A stretch of DNA of 64,000 nt from positions 637,403-701,402 of the forward strand of contig VFFE01007100.1 in assembly GCA_008921705.1 (NCBI GenBank). Direction: 5' to 3'. This document shows positions 13,215 to 24,222 of the stretch, piece by piece. The position numbers were made by a program, and so were the translations under genes. Every line of letters begins with the position of its first letter. Positions within the stretch are counted from its first letter, which is position 1. Origin of the DNA: Burhinus oedicnemus. Taxonomy: Eukaryota; Chordata; Aves; Charadriiformes; Burhinidae. The notes beneath the pieces are model-generated. The model ran no database searches, was not told the origin of the DNA, and saw only the letters and a program-made list of their open reading frames with translations.

Positions 13215-13330
13215 CCGTCACCCGTCCCCTTCCCGGGAGGGTCACGGTGCTTACTGCAACCGTGCTGTTTGATGGACCCGTTCCTCCGATAGTTATTGAG
13301 GTGACGCGCTCCGCTTCCCAGGGAAGAGAC

Positions 13331-14985
13331 TCAACCTTCTCAGCTCCACACACAAAAAAACCCTATTGCGTATCGCTCTTCTGTCAGAAGCCATAGGGTT
13401 TTTATACGCTGATTTTGGGGTGTTCAAAACATAGTAAGGCCGTCAAAAACCCCCAGTGAAACAGGCACTGAAACCCACTCTTAGTATTGACACCATGTTT
13501 AACCTGTGTCCTTACCCCTGTAATCTCTGCAGGGGTCAAGTCAGAGCAGCGAGTAGGGGTTTTTTTCTATGTTTCTACAATCCTGCACATTTTTTTTCAC
13601 TACTTAGAACCTATTGTAAGGAAGATCAATACTCAGTAACTTTCTGAATATCCTCACTCATTTTTTTTTTCAGTAGCTGCACAGCTATTGAAAATAGTGG
13701 ATTTTTTCAGCCAAATAAAAAAAGGGAAAAACACATTCTGAGAAATGATCATATGACCTTTTCAGAGAAGTTTTTTCCAAGCATCCTATTTTCTTAGTTT
13801 TTATTATCTACTAAGCTATTGGATTTTGTGTGTGTTTGCCTTTTTTTTTTTTTTTTTAATTGCTGGCCTTCTTTCTGAGCATTAAATACCTAATCAATAT
13901 AACACTCAAGAAACTGTCCTGCTTTTCCAGAGGCAGCTTTTAAACTGCATAGCACATAAAACTAAATACTTTCTTTTTTTCTGAAATAAATGGCAATACA
14001 GGCCTGTACTTGTATGACCACGCGTATTTCATTACACGCACAGAAAGCACGTATGAAGAATTTTCACCTGCAGCTATTTTGATAGATTGATTTGGATTCA
14101 GGAATGCATCCTTATTTGAGACCACGCTTAAGCATGTGGTTAACAACACGCACAAGGTAATACTTAAAGTTGGTCACGCACTTAAATGTGGTCTTGAGGA
14201 GGGCAGGATTTGAGCATGTGCGAAAGTGATTTCTCGACTTGTGGCCTTTGTCATTGCAACACAAAACTCCGCGTGGGGAACGCCAGCCGCGCACGGCAAT
14301 TACGACAGCCTAACCTCCTGTCCTCAGTCATGTTTTAATATATAAAATAATTGTGTGATGATGAAGACCTTCAGCTCTCGGAGGTTTCAGTGGGAATTAA
14401 GGATCATTGGAGGTGGTGAAACTAACAGTATTTGCATAAAAATGCACATGGGAAAAAGAGAACATTGGCTGGATAATAATAATAGTCCAGGCCTATTTTC
14501 AGTGTCTTCTGTATCTTTTCAGCTGACTGCTACGTTCAGGATGGATTTTGCTAGAAATGTAAATGAACGTGCATTTCCAAAGACACGCTTTTTTTCTTTA
14601 CCTGATGGTAATAAATTATGGAAAACAATTTTTAACTTTTCCCCGTTGTTTCCTCCGTTTTCCAGATCTGTACCCTAGGGTCTGGGAAGATTATTAACTG
14701 TGAAGATTGCTTGCTTTCCATTGCTACTTATAATTATAAAACGGTTAAATGAATAAAGAATAAGGAACGTGACCTTGTCACCCTAACTCATGAGTGATTG
14801 TCAAGCGAGGTATCCCAATAGGTCAGATACTGAAGTCTTCATTTATTTTTTCATTTTATCATGAACTAAAAATGGAAATCCTGATCTCCCAAAGACTTCT
14901 GCGCGTTCACACTTTTAAGCACCAGAAAGAAAAGCCCACGCCTTAAATATATCTGTTACAGAAGTGAGACCTAAGGAAATCAGAA
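13331..14985. other. intergenic DNA, no gene seen
   Basis: AT-rich sequence with several T runs, including a 17-T tract at 13,841-13,857. Reading frames are short and not recognisable. Confidence 0.6.
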
Positions 14986-15050
14986 GTCAAGCCCATTGAC
15001 TTCAATAGAGGTTTTCCCATGAAGGATTGCAGGATCGGATTCCTGGGTGA
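14986..15050. repeat. ancient dispersed repeat fragment (CCATTGACTTCAATAG core)
   Basis: CCCATTGACTTCAATAGAGG is followed by TTTTCCCATGAAGGATTGCAGGATCGGATTCC-type sequence. It closely parallels the recurrent sauropsid repeat phrase 'cattgacttcaatggga...ttttgcctgagtaaggactgcaggat'. This is the clearest of the four copies in the window. Confidence 0.55.
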
Positions 15051-17080
15051 TACAAAGGGAGGTTTACAGAAAGTGCTGGGGGTGGGGGAGCTCTTATTGA
15101 AGATATAATTAAAGTTGCAACAGTAGTTACTAATGATCACTTCCGATGAAAGAAGCGAACTATACGCCAAGTAAATTTGAAGGTCTCTGCTCTCTTCTCA
15201 GTTTAATTTCTAACAATAAGGATCCCTCTGGAAAGCGAGAGGAGAGTAGGTCTGGGGGATGGGTGCATTTGCATTTTCGTAAGAGATGGGGGATATCACT
15301 CGGGTAGGGAGAGTACAGAATAGTGATTATGTGGAGACACGGGCACTTGAATGTTATTGCCCCTGCTACAGTATTTTGGATAGCTGGATCAATATAACAT
15401 TGGCTGTCCTTGCAAAACACAACAGGTCAATAAATAAATTTGTCAGCATTTTTCTAGCTTGCCACGATGGGAAAAAATACAGGTTACTAAAGAATTGTCA
15501 CCTTTGATTTATAAAGCTAATTAAATATAGGTGGTTTGGTTTCTCTCAAATAATTTAGCAAATTAATAGATACAGGGGAAGAAAATTCTACAAGTGAGCC
15601 ATAGAAATACAGTACCTCTGAACACTTCTCAGCTTATGGAGACATCTGACCTCGATTACTATGACTGCTTTTAGCACAGCGCTTTAGTGTTGCTTACCCT
15701 TCGTCTATTGACAAGATACGATATTCAAAATACACCTGCAATGAAGCAGCTTTAAATTAGCCTTTAAGACTCTAGGAAATCATTCCGACTTCAGTCTTGG
15801 GGCAACAGATACTTTCCCTAGTGATTTCCAGCTTTTGCAGCACTTTATTTTTATTGCTTTGCATGATATTGTATTAATAATACTTGACTTTATTCACGTC
15901 ATTGGGATTCATTTCACGTGCAAACTAGTTTTACTCTTGTATTAACAAATATTTCTGTTCAAGACACCATCCTTCTAGTAGACTTTGGAAATACTACATA
16001 CTATTTTGTCCTGTTGTGTTATAAATGAGTGGCTCCTGCAAACGAAAGGAGCAGTTTGAGGTTTGGTTTTTTTTTTAAATCTTAGACTTTTCCTAATCAC
16101 CTTTGGCTTGCAAACAGTGAGAGAGCCCCAGATGAGAGCCTCTAATATTCCATCTAATTAGGATTCCTTTGTTTCCTTTTTTAAAAAAACCTTGGATTAA
16201 GATCCTCTGCATCTGACTGCAATGGCCCAAACTGTGCTCTCAGTGACACCGTGCAGCCTTTCTCAAGGAAATCAGAGCCTGGCTGGTACTTCCTGAATAT
16301 TGTGGGATGAAAGGGGGTTTGGATAGATTCAATCCTAAGAAACCTACAGCAATGAATGGGGGGAAACGAAGCTGACTCGTTAATGGAAATTTCCCATCCT
16401 TCCCCTTGGGATTTTGCATTAGGGATGATAGGTATTGTCTCCAAAGCCATGAGTCAATATATTCCTCACAGCCAGCGGCTCCCTAATCTACTCAGCCCTT
16501 CCTTGGCTATGAAGAGCTAATCTGAGGCTGATACATTTCTGTCTGGGATTTCCTGGACAGAAGTGCGTGCACATGTGCTGTGTAATGGCATGTAGAATAA
16601 ACCTGATGTATCCGGGACTCATCAAACGTATTGCACATGTGTGAATTAACCATACATTACGTGCTCAATAAATCCAACATTTCCGAAAAGTGCAGTATAA
16701 GAGCTACATATCCACTACGCAGATCCCGGGAATTTGGGATGTATGAAAATTCATCTGACGCTACCGCACAGAAATTCCAACTGCACTGCCCTTTTAGCCA
16801 GAAATCCCAGAGGAAGGGCAAATCCAGCCCTTGAAATTTTTTTGAACAAAGAAGAAAAGGACAAAAAATTCGTTTCTCCGTCTTGGTGACACAAAAGGAT
16901 GTGCCTGCAAATATCTAAGCCCTAGCTAATCCCACTGTATTGCATCTTCCCATCCTCTTCCTCCTTTGGCTAATTACTGGCAGATCCACGGGTTTGGTTC
17001 ATTGGAAGATGTCATATGGCTATTGTACAGTATTTTTTAAAGGTTTTATACACTTGGTTCAGTGGTTGTGTCTCATACTT
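15051..17080. other. intergenic DNA, no gene seen
   Basis: AT-rich sequence with short unrecognised reading frames. A segment at about 15,830-15,960 is dense in TAAT and CACGTG-like motifs, but nothing firm can be assigned. Confidence 0.55.
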
Positions 17081-17084
17081 GTAG

Positions 17085-17190
17085 TATCTTGGCAAAAATG
17101 CTGTGCCTCTCCAAGCCTCAGTTTCTCCATCTATAAAATGGGTATGGTGGTGCCTACCACTCTTCGTAAAGTACTTGTAACACCAGTATG
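17085..17190 (+). repeat. MIR/CORE-SINE-like repeat fragment
   Basis: TGCCTCTCCAAGCCTCAGTTTCTCCATCTATAAAATGGG followed by TGGTGCCTACCAC and AAGTACTTGTAA follows the order of the MIR core: a GCCTCAGTTTC block, then CATCTGTAAAATGGGG, then a 'tacctacc' block. The match is in sense orientation and covers the central and 3' part of the element. Confidence 0.65.
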
Positions 17191-20100
17191 CAGCAGTGGT
17201 TCTCTTGTTCTTACGGCCATCTATGACTTTTAATTAAATTGTGGATGGTTTTAAGTAAGACTTGTGCTACCTATGCAGATTGTGCCTCTAAGTCACTCAC
17301 GCCTACACAATGCATTTTTTAAAAGCCCCACAAAACTCATGTTACCTTTGACCTATTCCTGTTTCTAAGACGCAAGACATGAAAGTCTAGGACATTAACA
17401 TAGTGCACGACCCTCTCTGAGCTAGCTTCAAAAATTTCATATAGTCACAGCTATCTTCAAAAAGTCTTTCCCCTCCCTTCAAAAATGATCAAGTAGAAAC
17501 AAAGGCTGTTCAGATGACAAATATTTCTTACTAAGAATAATTTGAAACAATGAAAATATTTTTAAAAGTAAGTAGTAGGTAAGTATAGTGAGTCTGTTGA
17601 CTTTATGTAACTGGTTATTATTATATTAAATACAAAGCGTACTGTTACTACAAATCCATTATCATTCAGTACGTGGCTTCTCGCTCAAAGCAGTTAATAC
17701 AGTTATGAACCTTTAAAAAGGATTAGTGACTTTCCTGCCTTAGAAAATAATTCCGATCCCTTTATTTTACAAATTGTGATTTTATTTTCAAAGCTGAAAC
17801 AAAGGAAAGGCTGTACTCCGGCAAGGAGACGCGCTGCTTAAGGCTGACAGCTGGAGTACTGTATATAGGATGGCAGTTCTTGATTTGTCAGCATGTTGCT
17901 AGGGGTAGGGAAACCAGGAGTATAGTAAAGTGCCTATTGAGATATTCCTGTATCTCATGGTACATATGCACACTCGCTTTTCCCCTCGTCTATCTATATT
18001 CACTGCAACTCCTTAAAAAAAAATTTAAAAATCCTCTTGACAAACCCAGAAAGACGCATCCTGTGTTTCCTTTCTTCTCTCTGCCTTTGTGCACAGGTCT
18101 AAAAAGTACCAGAATGAGGGGCAGCACAGAAACCGAGTCTACAAAAAAAGTCAGATGGGAGTCCTGGGATGGAGGAAGAGTGCGGCGAAGCTGTGCTCCC
18201 GGGGGGCCGGCATGAAAGGAGGGGGGGCGGTCAGCAAGCTGACATGGCCGGGGGCACTGAAAACTATACGGTCTCGTGACTTCAAAGACTTTTCTGTATG
18301 GGGATCCACAGCAGGATACAGAACCTTAGAGCTCTTGGTGTTGGTGCAGGTAGAAAATGCAGAGGGCATGTATTCACCCTGAGTTCTTCCGATTTCTCCT
18401 GAGTGCTCGTACAGGTAAAAGGAAATTAAAATTTGCCCAATTAGCTCTTTCCATGTACAATTACCTGATTTACATACCTGAATTAAAATAATTACATGCC
18501 TAAAGCAGCCATCCAGCTTCACACACATTTGCAATACTCTCATCAAGTTCCTAATTCCTCTTGAAAATCAACCTTTGATGATGAATGTCTAAAACCATTT
18601 TGGTCTCTAACCCAGCAGAATAGATAATAGATTTTCTTACGTTGTATAAAATGATCACATTTACTATTACCTTTCAACATTTGCTAAAGATATTTAAATC
18701 TACATATACAACACCGGAGCACGCAGCATTACGAGTTTACACATTTTTCTAAACTCCTGTGTGCTGCGTTAAAGGCTTGAATTCACCTGGCAGCCTGATA
18801 AGGGTGCAACGTTGAAACGGGCCGGTCTGGGCTGCTCCTGCAGCTGAAGCAGGAAGCCTGCAGCAGGAAGCGCTTTTTTCACTCGTATGGTTTATAGTGT
18901 CACCAGAAGTCCTCGATAAAGCTATGGTTGCATCTGTTGGGCAAGGATTTTGTCAGCACGGAAAGCTGTTATTAGGAGACCTGGGAGAGAGGTCTGCCTC
19001 TCGACAATATTAATAGCTAGTTATTGCGGTATACTTCAGACAAACATGCTTCTTTTTTCCTGTAAGTACACATGTACATGTACTTCCCAGTTATTATAAA
19101 CAGTCTACACCGAATGCCCTGCTTTCCTAATCACAAAAGCAAGCTGTCTTCTCCCAAACTGTGTTAATAGAAACTTCATTATTATAAAACCGTAATATCC
19201 TCTAACTTTGGAAGAACACTCTCATATTAGAAAAAGTCCCATACAAAAATCTTCTCATATTTAATCTGTGGTAACGCCATCTCAGATGAATAAACTGAAA
19301 GGGGTTTACATTTCCATTCTACTCGTCATTTCATTTCTGATGGTTTAGTTTTTGCATTTTTTTCCACAAAACAAGTCACCTTCCTCTTTGTCTAATGTCG
19401 GTAGTTTAAGCTTAAAATGTCCTCAGTTGCATGTGTTACTGTGAGGCTTCACAGTGTCTTGTTTGAAAGCAGGGGTTTTAACTGTAGAAAAATTTCCAAT
19501 TATGTTAATTTCTTTTTAAAAAGGCCTCTCAAAAGCTTCATATGAAGTAATAGATAATTTCTTTTGAGGAAAAAAAAAAGTCATACAGGAAATAATGTAA
19601 CAATGGCAAAAATGAAGCAAAATCTGATGATTTACTTTGAATAATATCCTGACACAAACAGACCGCAGGGAAGGTATTACTCTGTCCCATATACAATACT
19701 TCCATTGTAGCAAAACACCAATCTCAAATTCTGAATTTCCGCGTGTGAGTGGAAACCCTGCTTGCTGACGGGCGGACTTCAGGGGGCCGCCATGTCCGTA
19801 CGACAGCCTGCCCATCGCCGCAGGTCGAGGCCTTCCAGAATAGCAGGTTTTAAAATCAAAACTCCTCTTAAGCGTGCTAAAACGCTGCGGCGAAGCCACA
19901 GCTGCTGGAAATCACGGTAGCCCCAGTAAAGGCAATAGTGTGCTATTCCTACGGACCAGCTGAAGCCCCGCTCTGCGCAGCCCCAGCCCCGTCACCCAAC
20001 CGCACCTGAACGAGGACTGGTGGGGAAGGCACGCGAGGTAAGCAGGAATTCAGCATTTTCTTACATAGATTTTAATTTGGCAGGTTTTCCGATACCGGCT

Positions 20101-20957
20101 GCCTCTCGAAAGCTGGCTGTATCTGAGCCGGCGTATTGGCAATGTATTGACAAAGCTTCCCTTGGGGAATGGTTTGGGGAATTCTGGCGCGACTCAGCGG
20201 GAGCTGTGGAAGCTGTGCGAAGAGCCTGCGCTTTGGGCTGGGTTTCGAAAGTTACTTGAAAGCATCTCAGATCTGGGAAGTGTGGGTTTTTCTGTTCCCC
20301 CTCCCCCTTTAACCCAGAACATAGATGGCAAATGTTCATCACCTGTTTGTCAGAGCACCGACTGCGTCCCCTCGCACAGTTGCAAGAACGCTATTTTTGC
20401 AAGAAGAGGGAAGCAGAAAAATGTAAATCAAATAAACATAACAAATGTAAGGCCAGGGATCAGGTTACTAGTCCCTTGTGAAAGGGGGAAAAAAAGCCAA
20501 CGTGTTTTGAAGTAAAACGATATCTTCTTACGGTGTTGGAACAATAATTCCCGAAATGGGGAAGCACATTCACTGTGTGTGTAAGAACACGAGGCGGCTC
20601 TCGCTCAGATCAAGGAATACTTGTTTTCCTTAACGAGCATTAGAAACCAGCGAGATCTGGCAACATACCATGCCTTTGTCAACTGTCATGCTAATACCTC
20701 ATTTTAAACAATTGCTTGTCTTTTTTTTTTTATAACCTTTCAAATGCACATTTTTGTCATACCGGCTCTATGGCATTCACAACGCTAGGAAGCCTCAGAT
20801 TTTCCTTCCTGCGTTTCTGATAGAAGGAGGAAGTGTTGATGAAGGTACAATAGGAAGAAACAAATAATAACAAAGAGCCATGCTTAGGGAATTCTTTCTG
20901 CTATCAAGTTAGGAAAAAGAAAAAAAAAACATTGCAACCCTCCAAGAATGGTAATGC
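17191..20957. other. intergenic DNA, no gene seen
   Basis: Mostly AT-rich, with GC/CpG-richer islands at about 18,090-18,270 and 19,740-20,270. Reading frames of 79-131 codons overlap on opposite strands in these islands and show no recognisable domain. A short exact hairpin, GTCAGC-AA-GCTGAC, lies at 18,230-18,243. Confidence 0.5.
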
Positions 20958-21085
20958 CACTTCAGGATTGATCAATATTGGCTTTCTATTTATAGAGCAC
21001 CTTTCATTCTGAGGCTGTGCGGTGTTTATAAATTAATAAACACATGTGCAAGGATCCCATCATCCATTATTAATGTATCAGCACG
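20958..21085. repeat. probable ancient L3/L2-type repeat fragment
   Basis: CTATTTATAGAGCACCTTTCATTCTGAGG followed by GGTGTTTATAAATTAATAAAC resembles the decayed 3' part of ancient LINE-type repeats ('atatagcaccttttatcc...aagcgctttacaaattaattaa'). Divergence is high and the call rests on this motif order only. Confidence 0.3.
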
Positions 21086-22595
21086 TTCAGTTTATGAGAG
21101 ACAATTATTATTTTTAACACCGTGAAAGTTGTGGAAAGAAGCGCAAAATTTCTTTTGGTATCCCGTTCTCTCTGCCCTACAATTTGGGCATTTAAGTGCT
21201 GTAGTTGCACTACAGCCGAGTGTGAGGACATACGCTAAAGTAAATACTTCTGCAAAAGTACGTCTCAAAAAATTACCTGAAGTCACCATGTTGTTCCTAG
21301 GGATTGCACCTGACAGACTCTGGGGTAACCTTACGTAAAAACCTTTACAAAAGGAATGCTTCCTTTACTCTGAATTAATACGTAGAGATGTCTTCAGTCT
21401 CTCTGCTGTCTTAAGGCAGATAATTTTGGTTCCTTGCCCATGGGTCAGTTCTCAGGCATCTGCCGCCACACCACGATTACAAGCAGCAGTAACTGCCACC
21501 CTTTAAGGCAGTTTTGGGCTTTCAGTGCATTTGGAATATGCCACAGAAAGTAAAGGAATTAATCTAGAGATGCCACCTTCAGTCTGGGAACACCTTGTGA
21601 AACTCTGAGAGGCTACTTCCATTATTTTGACGATGTGTCCTGTTGCAAATATTATTGGTGTGCCTGAAATTTCAATGCACTTTATTTAAGATCAAAACAA
21701 AGAGGAGGCGGACTTCTTTAATGAAAGGCAAAACGGAAAATGACCCCCAAAAGGAGAAGTGGAGAAAAAGCTGACATTTGAATTACACCTACAGCATAGC
21801 AACCGTGTCAGGGTTGAAATGTGGCTGTAAAACTCTTGTTTTACAGACTTGTGAACGCTGTAAGATCTTGGATTGTTGGTGCAGATCAACTTATTTTGTA
21901 ACAAGTGTGAACGGAGCTCACTAACGGAGTGAGGAAAGTTGTGTTAACAAATACAGAATTTAAGCATGTCACCATATCGAAACAATGCATTTAAGCTTCA
22001 ATTTTAGAACCAGTTCAGTGTACACCAACCTCTGTATGTGTGAGTTGTCAGCTCAGGGTTGGGCATTTAATATTACTTTTTTTTTTTTCATTGAAGAATG
22101 AATGGTGTCAAGTGCTAATTAGCCTGGGTGAATATGCTCTTATTTGGCCATATCCAAGCAATGGAAAGTAGTAGTTTATACACGAGGAGTGAGAAGACTG
22201 GAAGCTCAACCTAATCAAGGAAGGGAGAGGATTAACAGCCAGTCTCTAGATCCGACTCTTGATATTCAGACTAAAGGCCATGTGATACCGGGAAGGACAA
22301 TTTGGAAAGTTACAACAAAAGTTTAGGGCCTCTGGTGCTGATAACTGAGCCGTTCTGGGCAGAGGGTATAACTTCATTATCTTCAGTTTGTTTATCTTCT
22401 CAAGCAGCCTTTTTTACATCATTTCTATTTCACCACTGTATTTGTCTTCATTCACTGCACAGCATAGACGTATGCGGGCTTGAAGTTTGTTTCTGTTTTC
22501 TGTCCTGCGGAAGGGCTTGCATGCCTGAAAGCTCTTCTCTCTCTTCCAACTACATCTAATAAAAAGATATTACTTCTCCATGCAAATCTTTATTC
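21086..22595. other. intergenic DNA, no gene seen
   Basis: AT-rich sequence with only short unrecognised reading frames. The block at about 21,930-22,140 is rich in TAAT-type motifs. No gene is supported. Confidence 0.55.
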
Positions 22596-22640
22596 TATCA
22601 CCACAGTAGCGACAATGCTGCTGTCATTGCTACTGTGATA
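22596..22640. repeat. imperfect inverted repeat (45-nt hairpin)
   Basis: Three stem blocks pair in register: TATCA/TGATA, CAGTAGC/GCTACTG and AATG/CATT. Three-base bulges (CCA and GAC) lie on the 5' side and the terminal loop has 7 nt. That gives 16 base pairs in 45 nt. It is shorter than a normal pre-miRNA, so an RNA gene is not claimed. Confidence 0.6.
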
Positions 22641-24120
22641 TACTCCGTCAAACAACTAACGTGTGCCTGAGTAAATAACAGTAAGATCCCACAGATCTTT
22701 CACCCCATGAGTTATAAGAAAAGAGAACATACACATCATGCTATGCCGTCATTTTGAAAAGGTTCCATTTGCAGAACAAAGTACAGGAAGAAAACTGTAG
22801 GTCAAGCAAAATGAGCTTCGAGAAAGGGATATATTTTCTTTGAGAAACCTACATGCTATTGAACAAGCTTCTGTTTACATGTCTTTTCCTGCCCTACACG
22901 TACTGTGATAAGTAAAAAGAAAAGACATGTCATGCTTCGAGTCTGTTAAAGTTCATACACAGCGAAAACAAAACAAAATCAAGGTCAAATAGAAAATCTT
23001 TAATAGCTGTACTGTCAACGTGCCTCGCAGGATTTGAAATCTATGAGTTTATACAGACAGGATGTATAAAACAGTGAAAGAAAACCCCTGCAATTTCTTT
23101 CTCATTATAAAAATAAACTGTTCTGCATTCAATGTGCTGCTTAGACAGTAACTAAACCTCCAAATTTTAGCCCAGCACAAAAATACCTACGAATGCATTT
23201 TTAAAGAATGCAGCACTTTGGTCTAGAATGCAAAGGGGGGGGATGGGGGGGGTGTAAAAAAAAAAGAAAAAAAAAAAAAGAGCTGCTGTTGATGAGAGGG
23301 CGCCTGGAAACTGAATATGGGCTGAGGAGATAGTTACGCATGCAGCGGGCAGGCACATTCTTGGGGGGGAGGGCGCGGGAGCCTCCCGCATGGTTACTGC
23401 ACAAAGTCGCTTCATGGATTATCTGATGTTGCAAGAACCTGATTGCTCGCAGCTTTCTCATCCCCGTCTCATCTGTGTCTTCATTTAGCAAATCTAATCA
23501 TGTGAGCACGTTAGTCAAATCTGAGACCGTGTCTAACGACCAGAGCGCCTCTGCAGCAGGCGTTTCCTGTAAACACACGACTGCCGGCGCTTCTGCAGAG
23601 GCAAAAACAGGAGAATCATCTGACACGACGGGATTTTCTCTTACTCGTTGCTGAAATAATGCTGAAAGAAGTAATTTGTGCAAAGGGGAAATTCAAAAAC
23701 AAGCCACAAAACACTGATAAAGCCTTCTCATAAGAGATTCTCTTATTTTCTATTCTCTCTCATCTGAACAGCGCACAAACAATTTATGAACAATTTGGTA
23801 AGCAAAGAAGCAAAATGATCCTTTTACAAATAGAAATTGTTGTGCAGAAATGAAGACTGTAAAATTTTATATTCCAATTTATGGCCAGACGCCCAAAATA
23901 ATTTTAAAAAACTTCTAAAATTTGTTCTCTAACTTTGAGCCATTCTGTTACACTCTGATCGTGGTTTCAAGCTTATCTCCTTAAAAGCTGAAACACTGTG
24001 TATTTACTTTATTTATCTATTCATGCCAGCGAACGGAGAATTTCATGTAATGACTTGACTGCCGCAGCAGGGGCTTAAAAAAAAAAAACAACAAAAAAAC
24101 CTGCCAAATTCTGTGAGCCC
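22641..24120. other. intergenic DNA, no gene seen
   Basis: AT-rich, with a G-rich/A-rich tract at 23,235-23,280 and a small CpG-richer stretch to about 23,600. Reading frames here are short and unrecognised. Confidence 0.55.
23235..23280. repeat. G-run pair followed by poly-A/G tract
   Basis: Two eight-base G runs separated by AT are followed by a poly-A tract with a single G. Each long G run can be split into shorter runs, so a G-quadruplex on the plus strand is conceivable. The tract is also a likely site of sequencing or replication slippage. Confidence 0.6.
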
Positions 24121-24222
24121 TGTGAGAAGACTTGCCCAAGATCACGCAGGAAGTCTGTGGCAGAGCTGGGACAGAGCCCAGATCCCTTAAATCCCATTTG
24201 TGCCTTAACCACAGGACGGGCC
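24121..24222 (-). repeat. MIR/CORE-SINE-like repeat fragment, antisense
   Basis: ACTTGCCCAAGATCACGCAGG, then GTGGCAGAGCTGGGA, CAGAGCCCAGATC and TGCCTTAACCACAGG form the reverse complement of the MIR core (GTGACCTTGGGCAAGT and neighbours) in the correct order. This is the best-preserved interspersed repeat in the window. Confidence 0.75.

Noticed and set aside
13050..13396. Repeat-containing frames across the minisatellite
   Set aside because: A 20-bp unit is not a multiple of three, so every frame is shifted at each copy. The frames stay open only because the unit lacks stops.
17880..18546. Overlapping 97-131-codon frames around 18.1-18.5 kb
   Set aside because: Three frames on two strands overlap, no domain is recognised, and the local GC rise explains the lack of stops.
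22596..22640. microRNA gene
   Set aside because: The stem is only 16 bp with two three-base bulges, and the flanks do not clearly extend it to pre-miRNA length.
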